Counted from the stretch's first letter, positions 13,694 to 21,715 are shown. The stretch is 23,551 nucleotides of DNA from Motiliproteus sp036964625 (GCA_036964625.1 JBALTG010000071.1:1-23551); one strand, 5' to 3'. The notes: generated by a model from the sequence alone, not told the origin. Translations and numbers: made by a program.

Positions 13694-15970
13694 ATGGTTA
13701 AAGTCAGGCAGGATCATCCTCTAGATGAGAATGGATCGGTTGATTTGAGCGCCTGGCTCGAGCGTGTGCGTACCGATGTCAACATCCAGGATGATGTCGA
13801 ACTCATTCGTGCCTGTAAGGTGAGTCGTGAAGCCCAGGAGCAGGTCAAGATAGAGACACTTGTCTGGGCAGAGCAGGGTGGTAATAGTTACCGTACCGGT
13901 CTGGAGATGGCGGAGATCTTAGCTGGCCTCGGCTTGGATCAGGATGCACTGGTTGCCGCGATCCTTTATCGCGGCGTACGTGAGAATAAAATCCCGCTGC
14001 AACAGGTACGCGAATTCTTTGGACAGAATGTTGCGGAGCTTATCGCAGGGGTACTACAGATGGCCGCTATCGGCGCGCTGTTGCATCCCACCCCCGACTC
14101 CGTCTTGGGTCAGAGCCAGGGTCAGCTGGATAATGTCCGCAAGATGCTGGTGACTATGATCGAGGATGTACGGGTCGTACTGATCAAATTAGCCGAACGC
14201 ACCTGTGCCATCCGCGCGGTCAAATACGGGGATCGCAAGCGCCGTTACCGGGTTGCGCGCGAAGTGTTTGATGTCTACGCCCCTCTGGCTCACCGGCTGG
14301 GTATTGGGCATATCAAGTGGGAGCTGGAAGATCTGAGTTTTCGCTACCTTCAGCCCGGTGCCTATAAGCAGATCGCGACCCTGCTGGCGGAAAAACGCCT
14401 GGATCGACTGTCCTATATTGACCAGGTACTTTATGCCCTGAAAACCGAGCTGGGCAATATCGGTATCGACGCCGAACTGAGCGGACGTGCCAAGCATATC
14501 TACAGCATTTGGCGGAAAATGCAGAACAAACAGGTCGATTTTGATCAGATTTACGATGTCCGTGCGGTCCGTATCCTAGTGCCCGAAGTGAAGGATTGTT
14601 ACGCCGCGCTGGGCGTGGTGCATGGGCACTGGAAGAATATTCCGCATGAGTTCGACGACTATATCGCCACACCGAAGAAAAACGGCTATCGCTCGTTGCA
14701 TACGGCCGTTATCGGTAAAGAGGGCAAGGTCCTGGAGATCCAGATTCGCACCCACGAGATGCACCAGGATGCCGAGTTGGGTGTCTGTGCGCACTGGCTT
14801 TATAAGGGGACCGATACGGCCAATAAAAGCGATAGCTATGAGAGTAAGATCGCCTGGTTGCGGCAGGTTTTGGAGTGGCAGGATGACCTGGGTAACGCCA
14901 GCGAGCTGGTGGATCAGCTGCGTGCCGGTATTGAAGAGGATCGTATCTATACCTTTACCCCCGAGGGTCATGTGGTCGACATGGCGGCAGGTTCGACCCC
15001 GTTGGATTTCGCCTATCGGGTGCATACCGAAGTGGGGCACCGTTGTCGTGGCGCTAAGGTTAACGGCAAAATCATTCCGTTGACGGCCAAATTAAAAACC
15101 GGCGATCAGGTGGTGATTATGACCGCCAAGCAGGGCGGGCCAAGCCGGGACTGGATGAACTCTAATCTGGGGTATGTCAACTCCGCGCGGGCACGGGCTA
15201 AGATCCGAAACTGGTTCAAGGAACAGAATCGGGACCAAAATATTTACGAAGGACGGCACCTGGTTGAGCGTGAAATCAAACGTCTGGCCGTGCCGCAGCT
15301 GAACCTGCGTCAGCTGGCCGAGCAACAGGGCTATGCCGATCTGGACGATCTCTGCGCGGCCGTAGGCGCCGGCGACTTCAGACTGAGCCAGTTGCTGGGC
15401 GCCGCACAGCGACAGATTGAGCACAATAATACGGCACAGAAAGTAGTCGCGGATGAACAGCTGGCTCTGGACCTAAAAACAGAGCGGGTTAGCAACACCA
15501 GGCCCAAGGGGGATGTGTCGATTCAAGGGGTGGGTAACCTGCTGACGGTGATCGCCAGTTGCTGTAAACCGGTGCCGGGCGATCCGATCGTCGGCTATAT
15601 CACCCAGGGCCGGGGAGTCTCTATCCACCGCCAGGACTGCCTCAACGCGCTGCAACTCGAATCGAACAATCATGAACGGATGATCGAGGTGAACTGGGGG
15701 GATGAAGACGCGGGCCAGGCTTATGGGGTCGATATTCAGATCGACGCCCTCGATCGCAACGGACTGCTCCGCGATATTATGGTCGTGCTGGCCGCTGAGC
15801 GGGTTAATGTGCATGCGGTGAACACTCGCACCGATCCCAAGCAGGGCACCGCGCGGGTGTTGATCTCGATCGAAATAAAACGTCTGCAGGACCTGGGTCG
15901 GGTGTTGGATAAGGTGGGTCAGCTGCCCAATATTACCGATGTGCACCGTCAGCTTCCGAGTGCGCACTGA
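13694..15970 (+). CDS. relA: (p)ppGpp synthetase RelA
   Basis: Ribosome-bound stringent-response enzyme that transfers pyrophosphate from ATP to GDP or GTP when uncharged tRNA enters the A site. The 758-residue protein has a pseudo-hydrolase N-terminal domain in which the HD motif is replaced (AAILYRGVRENKIP), the synthetase domain with YDVRAVRILV and Glu319-Phe-Asp-Asp322 (the acidic EXDD form typical of RelA, not the RXKD of SpoT), then TGS (about 416-475, RIYTFTPEGHVVDM), the helical and CC/zinc-finger-like part (SCCKPVPGDPIVGYIT), and a C-terminal ACT domain (about 677-758). So it is a monofunctional RelA. AGGAG at 13678-13682 precedes the ATG. A possible promoter (TTGTCG, 18 bp, TTTAAA) lies at 13630-13659. 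Its stop overlaps mazG by one base. Confidence 0.97.
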   Translation: MVKVRQDHPLDENGSVDLSAWLERVRTDVNIQDDVELIRACKVSREAQEQVKIETLVWAEQGGNSYRTGLEMAEILAGLGLDQDALVAAILYRGVRENKIPLQQVREFFGQNVAELIAGVLQMAAIGALLHPTPDSVLGQSQGQLDNVRKMLVTMIEDVRVVLIKLAERTCAIRAVKYGDRKRRYRVAREVFDVYAPLAHRLGIGHIKWELEDLSFRYLQPGAYKQIATLLAEKRLDRLSYIDQVLYALKTELGNIGIDAELSGRAKHIYSIWRKMQNKQVDFDQIYDVRAVRILVPEVKDCYAALGVVHGHWKNIPHEFDDYIATPKKNGYRSLHTAVIGKEGKVLEIQIRTHEMHQDAELGVCAHWLYKGTDTANKSDSYESKIAWLRQVLEWQDDLGNASELVDQLRAGIEEDRIYTFTPEGHVVDMAAGSTPLDFAYRVHTEVGHRCRGAKVNGKIIPLTAKLKTGDQVVIMTAKQGGPSRDWMNSNLGYVNSARARAKIRNWFKEQNRDQNIYEGRHLVEREIKRLAVPQLNLRQLAEQQGYADLDDLCAAVGAGDFRLSQLLGAAQRQIEHNNTAQKVVADEQLALDLKTERVSNTRPKGDVSIQGVGNLLTVIASCCKPVPGDPIVGYITQGRGVSIHRQDCLNALQLESNNHERMIEVNWGDEDAGQAYGVDIQIDALDRNGLLRDIMVVLAAERVNVHAVNTRTDPKQGTARVLISIEIKRLQDLGRVLDKVGQLPNITDVHRQLPSAH

Positions 15971-17106
15971 TGTCTTATCAGCTCGATGATCTGCTGCGGC
16001 TGATGACGCAATTGCGTGATCCGAAATTTGGTTGTGGCTGGGACCGGCAACAGAATCTGGCCTCGATCGTGCCACATACCCTGGATGAAGTGTATGAGGT
16101 GATCGATACCATCGAGCGCCAGGATTATCCCCACCTGCAGGATGAGTTGGGCGATCTACTGTTTCAGGTGGTGTTCTACGCCCAGATCTGTGCCGAGCAG
16201 GGGCGGTTCCAGTTTGCCGATATTATCGATGGCCTGGTGGCCAAACTGTTACGCCGCCATCCGCATGTCTACCCCGATGGCAGCTTCGCCAGTTTCGGCA
16301 AAGGGCCAAGCTTAAGCCAGGCCCAGATTAAGCAGAGCTGGGAGCGGATCAAGGCCGAAGAGAGAGCCGAAAAAGAGACCGGAAATAGTAGCGAAAATAG
16401 TAGCGAAAATAGTAGCGAAAATAGTAGCGAAAAAACTGCGCGCTCGGCAGTCACACAAGCGTCGGTTCTGGACGATATATCCAGCGCCATGCCCGCGCTG
16501 ATGCGGGCCCATAAACTGCAAAAACGCGCCGCCTCAGTCGGTTTTGACTGGTGCCAGCTCGAGCCCGTATTGGACAACCTGGACGCCGAAATGATCGAGC
16601 TGCGCCAGGCACTGGCGGGTGGTGATAATGCCGAGATAGCCGACGAACTGGGCGATCTGCTGTTTTCCTGTGTCAACCTGGTACGGCACCTGAAACGGGA
16701 TTCCGAGCAGCTGCTGCGTCAGTCTAATCAGAAGTTCGAGCAGCGTTTTCGCCGGGTTGAGCAGTTGGCCGCAGCGCAGGGGTTGGTCATGGCCGACAGC
16801 GATGAGGCCGCGCTTGATCGATTGTGGCAGCAAGCCAAGCGGGAGCTGCGCCAGAGCCGGGATCGGATCGAGATCGATACCCGGGGGTTGGTCTGTCCGT
16901 TACCGCTGATGCGGTTTCAGCAGCGCCTCGAACAACAGCCGCACGGCGTCGAAGTCACTCTGCTCGCCGATGACCCCTCAACGCTGGATGATATCCCGGA
17001 CTGGTGCCAGCAAACCGGCCACCGGCTGCTGTCCATCGATGCAACCGATGATCAGGCGTACAGGATCCGGGTGCTTAAACCTAGCCTCACCGATACCTCA
17101 AACTGA
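15970..17106 (+). CDS. mazG: MazG nucleotide pyrophosphohydrolase fused to a TusA/SirA-like domain
   Basis: Residues 1-295 are a tandem-domain MazG, which hydrolyses NTPs and dNTPs to NMP and pyrophosphate; in E. coli it also lowers (p)ppGpp-linked effects. Domain 1 shows GCGWDRQQN (21-29), DEVYEVID and DELGDLLFQVVF (58-69). Domain 2 shows GFDW, EMIELRQAL and DELGDLLFSCVNL (225-237). Residues 301-372 are a TusA/SirA/YedF-like domain: EIDTRGLVCPLPLMRFQQRL, with the single cysteine (Cys309) in the CPxP motif, and LLADDPSTLDDIPDWCQQTGH. TusA proteins relay persulfide sulfur. The total of 378 residues compares with about 265-280 for MazG. The linker (about 137-155) is a perfect NSSE repeat. The start overlaps the relA stop (TGATG). 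Confidence 0.92.
   Translation: MSYQLDDLLRLMTQLRDPKFGCGWDRQQNLASIVPHTLDEVYEVIDTIERQDYPHLQDELGDLLFQVVFYAQICAEQGRFQFADIIDGLVAKLLRRHPHVYPDGSFASFGKGPSLSQAQIKQSWERIKAEERAEKETGNSSENSSENSSENSSEKTARSAVTQASVLDDISSAMPALMRAHKLQKRAASVGFDWCQLEPVLDNLDAEMIELRQALAGGDNAEIADELGDLLFSCVNLVRHLKRDSEQLLRQSNQKFEQRFRRVEQLAAAQGLVMADSDEAALDRLWQQAKRELRQSRDRIEIDTRGLVCPLPLMRFQQRLEQQPHGVEVTLLADDPSTLDDIPDWCQQTGHRLLSIDATDDQAYRIRVLKPSLTDTSN
16384..16431 (+). repeat. Four perfect 12-bp repeats inside mazG
   Basis: AATAGTAGCGAA is repeated four times without mismatch (16384-16431), encoding (NSSE)4 in the linker between the two MazG domains. Because the unit is a multiple of three, copy-number change would alter linker length without a frameshift. 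Confidence 0.95.
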
Positions 17107-17136
17107 CTCTATCACTCACCCAACGAGAACCAACCT

Positions 17137-17484
17137 ATGCGTCCCTGGTTAATCCTGCTCAACAACTTCTGCCACGATCTGTTTACCGGCCTCTGGTTCG
17201 GCAGTTTCGTGACTATCTACGTGCTGCGGATTAAAGCCACGGAGTTGGGGGCGCCGGGCGTCTGGCTGGAATCGTTGAACAGCTTCTTTTTTACCTTCTG
17301 CTGGGCCTCGTTGCTGCTGGTGTGTCTGACCGGCCTGTTCCGGTTTCTGTTCGATCGTCACGGTGACGGGGGTATCGGCAAGCATAACTGGCAGGTCAAG
17401 AAGCAGATGCTGATCGTTAAACACGCGGTACTGGGTATCGCTTTTGTCGGAGGTAGCTGGATGATCTACCTGTGGACGCACTAA
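17137..17484 (+). CDS. Small three-helix membrane protein, CopD-like
   Basis: A 115-residue hydrophobic protein with three predicted helices (about 5-29, 44-68 and 90-112) and cytoplasmic or periplasmic loops rich in charged residues. Histidines at 13 and 96 fall in the first and third helices, and the layout (LFTGLWFGSF, then KHAVLGIAFVGGSWM) recalls the heme- or copper-linked CopD/DUF2269-type membrane proteins, but I cannot assign a family firmly. It lies 30 bp after mazG-tusA and its TAA overlaps the next start (TAATG), so it is translationally tied to the LuxE-like gene. Small membrane partners are common next to TusA-like proteins, so it may work with the sulfur domain of the preceding gene. 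Confidence 0.7.
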   Translation: MRPWLILLNNFCHDLFTGLWFGSFVTIYVLRIKATELGAPGVWLESLNSFFFTFCWASLLLVCLTGLFRFLFDRHGDGGIGKHNWQVKKQMLIVKHAVLGIAFVGGSWMIYLWTH

Positions 17485-18899
17485 TGACTCATCAACAGCA
17501 GGATGCACCGTTGCAGAACTTACATAAAAGCTTAGATAAAAACGTAGAGAAGAGCGAAGAGAAGCTCGAAGCAAAGAGCGCCGAGCAGCTTGCCGCGGCG
17601 GTAATGGCGCTGTATGAGGCCGGGGTCGATGGTGATCGCAAGGCCTTTGAACCGCTGGCGCTGGCGATGTTTCACTATCAATACCAGGCGAATCCGCCGT
17701 ACCGGCAGTTCTGTGAAGCGCGAGGTGTCAGTCCGGATCAGGTCGATCACTGGCAGCAGATCCCAGCCTTCCCCACCGATGCGTTTAAAAAAGAGTTGGT
17801 CACCTCCTTCCCTAAAGAGCAGGCGGTGATGGCGCAACTGACCTCGGGTACCACGGCCAATAAACGCGGCCAGATCTTCAGGGATAAGCTCGGCAGAGAG
17901 CTGGTGTTCGCTGCTAATCGGGTGATGACCGCGGCCTATCTGTTTCCTGATCAGGCGCAGCTGGAGCAGCAAAATCGTCGCTGCCGGGTGTTGATCCTGG
18001 CCCCCAGCCCGCAGATGGCCCCTTCGATGGGGATGGCGATGGGGATGGAGGAGACCCGGGTACGCTTCGGGGCCGACAACAGCCAGTTCCTATTGACCAA
18101 AAGCGGCATCGATATCCAGGCGCTGATTCGAGCCCTGGAAGAGTGTGAGGCCAGCGGCCAACCGGTAGCATTTATCGGCGCCACCGGCGCTTTTGTCTAT
18201 TTCTTTCAAGCCTGTCAGAAGCGCGGGGTGTCGTTTCGCCTGCCTGCAGGTAGCCGGATTGGGGATGGTGGCGGCTATCGCGGTCGTTTTGGTGCGGTCG
18301 ATCGACAAGCGTATTATCAGATGGCGGAACAGGTGCTCGGGCTTTCTGCGGACCACTGCATCAATGTACTGGGGATGGCCGAGAGTGCGACCAACTTCTT
18401 CGAGAATCCATTACGCGAGCGAATCCAGGGCTTGCCCGCGTCCGCACCCAGGATGATTCCGCCGCCCTGGGCGCGCACCGATGTGGTTGATCCAGTCAGT
18501 CTTGAACCGCTGCCCGCGGGTGAGGTCGGACTGTTGCGCCACTTTGACCTGTCCAACCTGCCAACGGTGCTGGCGGTGCAGAGCGATAACTTGGGGATTG
18601 TGGCGGAGGACGGCAGTTTTCGGATTATTGGCAGAGCGCAGCTCGAAAACGGTAAAATTTCAGAACTTCCGGCTCAGCGTACTGTCGGACCGATGGGTGA
18701 TAACAAGATCTTCCGTTTTCTGGAAAACTACGTTAATTTTTCGATTCGCTTCAAAATGGGCCTGGTCACCGGCCGCAAGCCCCGCGTGGCAGCTGCCGCC
18801 GACCTGGCGATGGGGGCGGACTGTCCCTGTGGTGAGGGCATCGAGCAATTGATCGAGCACCAGGACGGCTGTAAAAACAATTACATCGAGCAAAAATAG
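17484..18899 (+). CDS. LuxE-family acyl-protein synthetase
   Basis: Adenylate-forming enzyme of the LuxE family, whose founding member activates a fatty acid with ATP and carries it as a thioester for reduction by LuxC. The 471-residue product has the phosphate-binding LTSGTTANKRGQ (119-130), IPAFPTDAFKKELVTSF before it, a conserved FIGATGAFVYFF and RIGDGGGYRG region, NVLGMAESATNFFENP, and a C-terminal cysteine group (DCPCGEG and DGCKNN) where LuxE carries its acyl-cysteine. It is longer than LuxE (about 370-380), partly through a charged low-complexity N-terminus (residues 10-35). ATG 17484 overlaps the preceding stop; GTG 17472 is an alternative. No luxC or luxAB genes are nearby, so bioluminescence is unlikely. 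The substrate is unknown. Confidence 0.85.
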   Translation: MTHQQQDAPLQNLHKSLDKNVEKSEEKLEAKSAEQLAAAVMALYEAGVDGDRKAFEPLALAMFHYQYQANPPYRQFCEARGVSPDQVDHWQQIPAFPTDAFKKELVTSFPKEQAVMAQLTSGTTANKRGQIFRDKLGRELVFAANRVMTAAYLFPDQAQLEQQNRRCRVLILAPSPQMAPSMGMAMGMEETRVRFGADNSQFLLTKSGIDIQALIRALEECEASGQPVAFIGATGAFVYFFQACQKRGVSFRLPAGSRIGDGGGYRGRFGAVDRQAYYQMAEQVLGLSADHCINVLGMAESATNFFENPLRERIQGLPASAPRMIPPPWARTDVVDPVSLEPLPAGEVGLLRHFDLSNLPTVLAVQSDNLGIVAEDGSFRIIGRAQLENGKISELPAQRTVGPMGDNKIFRFLENYVNFSIRFKMGLVTGRKPRVAAAADLAMGADCPCGEGIEQLIEHQDGCKNNYIEQK

Positions 18900-18939
18900 A
18901 TTTTCATATGTCACTTTTGTTTCGGCTGGTCTAGGGTGA

Positions 18940-18959
18940 CCCTGTCCGCGTGGACAGGG
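18940..18959. promoter_or_regulatory. Perfect hairpin in luxE-like / radical SAM spacer
   Basis: CCCTGTCC (18940-18947), loop GCGT, GGACAGGG (18952-18959): a perfect 8-bp GC-rich stem 48 bases before the radical SAM start, without a U-tract. It may be an mRNA processing or stability element, or an operator. It does not look like an intrinsic terminator, so the flanking genes can still be co-transcribed. Confidence 0.4.
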
Positions 18960-19007
18960 ATATCCAGCTAGCCTCCGAGATACTCTGAATAAATCATAGA
19001 GCGACCG

Positions 19008-20531
19008 ATGACCCTCAACAATGTAAGCAGTAACGCCGCAAAAAAAGTTCTTTTTATTGCCCCTCCCTATCATTGCTGGGGGGTTCAGGTTATCGGTACC
19101 TGGCCGCCGCTCCAGCTGGCCTATCTCGCCCGAGTGGCAGAGAAAGCCGGATACGAGGCGAAAATTTTCGATGCCATGAACAAGTACAAGACCTTTGCCG
19201 ACGTGCGCGCCGAGATCGAGGCGTACCAGCCTGATTTTGTGGTCTCCTTGGATTACCTCCCTGTGTCTGGTGCCATCAGTACCGCCACCGTTCCCGCGGC
19301 ATTAGAAGCCTTGGCGATCGCTAAAGAGGTCAACCCCAAAATCGTGACCCTGCTAGGTGGACCTCACCCGACCTTCCTCTACAAAGAGATCCTCACCGAG
19401 GGTGATAACCCGCCAGATTTCGTGTTGCGGGGTGAGTCGGAAGCGACCTTCGCCGAGTTGCTGGGTATCTACCTGGATGGCAGTCGCCTGGCTGTGAACT
19501 GGCATAGTGTCAAGGGGCTGGCCTTTGTCGATGGTGACGAGGTGGTGAATACCGGCCTGCGCGCTCATATCGAGTGCCTCGACGACTACGAACCCGCCTG
19601 GCACCTGCTGGACTGGGAGGATTACCACTACAATATCGCACCTTGGGGGCGCATGGCTTCTATCATGACCACCCGTGGCTGCATGATGGATTGTTCGTTC
19701 TGCTCCCATCGGGTGTTCTGGCGTGGCGACTGGCGGGTGCGCGATCCGGAGAAGGTGATCGAGGAAATACGTCATCTGGTTGATACCTACGAGGTCGAAT
19801 TTATCACCCTGATTGACCCCTATCCCACGAAGGATGCTGAGCGCTGGGAGCGCCAGCTCGACCTGCTGATCCAGGCCGATATAGACGTCAAACTGCTGAT
19901 GGAGACCCGAGTCGAGGACATTATCCGCGACAAGGATATCCTGCATAAATACAGTAAAGCCAAGATCATGCACATGTATCTGGGTGCAGAAAGCAGCGAT
20001 GACACCACCCTCAACAGTCTGAACAAGGGCACCAGTGTCGACCAGAACAAACTGGCGCTCGACCTGCTGCGTGACCACGGCATCATGACCGAAGCCTCGT
20101 TTATGATCGGCTTCCCCGAGGATACGCCAGAGAGCGTCGATCGGACCATCGCCGAGGCGATCCGCCTTAATCCCGATATAGCAGTGTTCCCGCTGATCAC
20201 ACCGATGCCCTTCACGCCACTGTACAAGCAGATGAAGCCTTATATCCGGGTGTTTGATTACGCAAAATACAACCTGATGACCCCGATCATCAAGCCCGAT
20301 GCGATGTCGCTCGATCAGGTTTCCCGCGAGCTGGCGCGCTGCTACATGACCTTCTATGGCAATAAGATGAAAGAGGTGGTGGCGCTGGAGGACGGTTTCA
20401 AACGGCGCTACATGATGAGTGCGTTCAAGGCGATGATGAAAGACTTTCATAAGCATTTTGATTTTGGCGATCAGCCTATTCCGCACGATATGTCGGGGCT
20501 GCACGAACTCAAAGACGCCATCGACTACTAA
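19008..20531 (+). CDS. B12-binding domain radical SAM protein
   Basis: A class-B-type radical SAM enzyme. Residues about 13-150 form a Rossmann-like cobalamin-binding domain (VLFIAPPYHCWGVQ, LLGGPHPTFLYKEIL and LRGESEATFAELL); the classical DxHxxG motif is absent, as in many members. The radical SAM core follows with the 4Fe-4S ligands Cys225, Cys229 and Cys232 in TTRGCMMDCSFCSH, then LIDPYPTKDAERW and a MIGFPEDTPESVDRTI segment typical of BchE/HpnP-like proteins. Such enzymes methylate, cyclise or rearrange unactivated carbons. The 507-residue length is usual. Automatic pipelines often call such proteins Mg-protoporphyrin cyclase; nothing here suggests chlorophyll synthesis. It follows the LuxE-like gene by 108 bp on the same strand. 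ATG 19008 has only a weak ribosome site. Product unknown. Confidence 0.88.
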   Translation: MTLNNVSSNAAKKVLFIAPPYHCWGVQVIGTWPPLQLAYLARVAEKAGYEAKIFDAMNKYKTFADVRAEIEAYQPDFVVSLDYLPVSGAISTATVPAALEALAIAKEVNPKIVTLLGGPHPTFLYKEILTEGDNPPDFVLRGESEATFAELLGIYLDGSRLAVNWHSVKGLAFVDGDEVVNTGLRAHIECLDDYEPAWHLLDWEDYHYNIAPWGRMASIMTTRGCMMDCSFCSHRVFWRGDWRVRDPEKVIEEIRHLVDTYEVEFITLIDPYPTKDAERWERQLDLLIQADIDVKLLMETRVEDIIRDKDILHKYSKAKIMHMYLGAESSDDTTLNSLNKGTSVDQNKLALDLLRDHGIMTEASFMIGFPEDTPESVDRTIAEAIRLNPDIAVFPLITPMPFTPLYKQMKPYIRVFDYAKYNLMTPIIKPDAMSLDQVSRELARCYMTFYGNKMKEVVALEDGFKRRYMMSAFKAMMKDFHKHFDFGDQPIPHDMSGLHELKDAIDY

Positions 20532-20613
20532 GACCTAGGCGCAGCGGCGTCGGTTTCCCCCATGCGGTCAAACTACCAGGATATGACGGATGCGAGACAA
20601 GGAGTGTTAATCG

Positions 20614-21288
20614 ATGGCTGAACTACTGGCCGCTGTGGCGGTGTTTCTGCTTAGTCATATGCTGCCGATGCGGCCGCGGTTGCGTCAGCCGCTGGAGCAG
20701 CGCCTGGGTCGTGGTGGCTTTTTGCTGGGCTACAGTGTGCTATCGCTGGCGATCATCTATTGGCTGGCACAGGCGTTTGCACGAGCGCCCTTTATTCCCC
20801 TCTGGCCCTGGATGCTCTGGGCAGCCTGGTTACCGGTGGTATTGATGCCGCTGGCCTGCATTCTGATCGTGGCCGGCGCAAGTTCTAAGAACCCGTTCTC
20901 GCTCGGCCCAGGATCCAAGGGCTATGACCCGACGCACCCGGGCATTGTCTCGGTCACTCGCCATCCGCTGTTGTGGGGGCTGAGCATCTGGGCAGGGGCG
21001 CATATACCGGTTAACGGCGATGCGGCCGGACTGCTGCTGTTTGCACTGATGTTGCTACTCAGCCTGGTGGGCACGCTGACCCTGGAGCGATCCCGGCAGC
21101 GTAAGATGGAGCCGCAGCAGTGGCAGCACTTCCACCGTGGTACCGTCAATCTACCCTTCCGCGCGTTCACCCGGATCGACTGGCGGGGTATCGGCTGGCT
21201 GCGGTTACTCGGGGGGCTGCTCTTGTATCTCATACTGCTGTTTGCGCACCAGCCGGTGATCGGGATCGCACCGCCGGTTTTTTATTGA
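20614..21288 (+). CDS. NnrU family membrane protein
   Basis: A 224-residue integral membrane protein with about five or six helices and the NnrU signature: a conserved polar loop (SSKNPFSLGPGSKGYDPTHPGIVSVTRHPLLWGLSIWAGAH split over residues 90-130, with TRHP at 115-118), which resembles the SAM-binding region of isoprenylcysteine carboxyl methyltransferases. NnrU was named in denitrification clusters of Rhodobacter, but most homologs lie elsewhere, and relatives act in carotenoid isomerisation (15-cis-zeta-carotene isomerase Z-ISO), so the role here is open. AAGGAG (20599-20604) sits nine bases upstream. It is 82 bp after the radical SAM gene on the same strand and possibly in the same operon. 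Confidence 0.85.
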   Translation: MAELLAAVAVFLLSHMLPMRPRLRQPLEQRLGRGGFLLGYSVLSLAIIYWLAQAFARAPFIPLWPWMLWAAWLPVVLMPLACILIVAGASSKNPFSLGPGSKGYDPTHPGIVSVTRHPLLWGLSIWAGAHIPVNGDAAGLLLFALMLLLSLVGTLTLERSRQRKMEPQQWQHFHRGTVNLPFRAFTRIDWRGIGWLRLLGGLLLYLILLFAHQPVIGIAPPVFY

Positions 21289-21418
21289 ATTAATATCGTT
21301 ACTCTCGGTGCTCTGAGAGCTTAATAGGGCAACCTCTTATGCGCCTGCTGTCGCTTGACGACGCAGAACACCTTAGTATTCAACAAGCGAGTTAAACAAG
21401 ATGCAATAAATGGTACGC

Positions 21419-21482
21419 CCCCTGTGCCCGAATGTCCCTGTGCTTGAATGCCCTTGTGTTTGAATGCCCCTGTGTTTGAATG
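21419..21482 (+). repeat. Four 16-bp tandem repeats before a small gene
   Basis: Units at 21419, 21435, 21451 and 21467 with consensus CCCCTGTGTTTGAATG, each with one to three differences. The array ends at the ribosome site (GGGAG 21482-21486) of the next gene. Sixteen is not a multiple of three, so the array is unlikely to be translated, and each unit ends in ATG, which creates decoy starts. Confidence 0.85.
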
Positions 21483-21493
21483 GGAGAAGAAAG

Positions 21494-21709
21494 GTGAAAC
21501 TCATTACACGCTCTGAATTCGAGTCTTTGCGCTTGGATGATTTAAACGAGTACGATGCCGATCATAGCGGTGATACTAAAATCGTTAGGATCTATCGAGA
21601 CGGCAATCTTATTGCCAAGAAGAAGACCCAGAAGAAGTCGGTGCGTTATTTCGGGGTCGCGGGTTATGAGCAGTATCTGCCAGCAACCCTACCCCTCAAT
21701 AAGCGCTAG
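21494..21709 (+). CDS. Small conserved-looking hypothetical protein
   Basis: A 71-residue basic/acidic soluble protein starting at GTG 21494, with GGGAG (21482-21486) seven bases upstream. The N-terminal half is acidic (LRLDDLNEYDADHSGD), followed by a KIVRIYRDGNLIAKKKTQKK segment and an aromatic C-terminus (RYFGVAGYEQYLP). I recognise no named family. The coding pattern and ribosome site argue that it is real. A longer reading from ATG 21464 would start inside the 16-bp repeats and is less likely. It stands alone between the NnrU-like gene and the REP array. Function unknown. Confidence 0.6.
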   Translation: MKLITRSEFESLRLDDLNEYDADHSGDTKIVRIYRDGNLIAKKKTQKKSVRYFGVAGYEQYLPATLPLNKR

Positions 21710-21715
21710 CGATGT

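Noticed and set aside
13960..14000. Loss of the HD motif in the RelA N-terminal domain considered as damage
   Set aside because: RelA proteins of gammaproteobacteria normally have an inactive hydrolase domain; together with the EXDD synthetase motif this is the expected state.
17484..18899. Reading the LuxE-like gene as part of a bioluminescence operon
   Set aside because: No luxC, luxD, luxA or luxB genes are in the window, and LuxE-family enzymes occur widely outside bioluminescence.
19353..20504. 383-codon open frame on the minus strand
   Set aside because: It is the antisense of the radical SAM gene, whose cysteine motif and domain order are clear; the antisense peptide has no recognisable domain and reflects codon bias.
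19008..20531. Calling the radical SAM gene an anaerobic Mg-protoporphyrin cyclase (BchE)
   Set aside because: Only the shared B12/radical SAM architecture supports it; no other chlorophyll genes are present and the neighbours are acyl-related.
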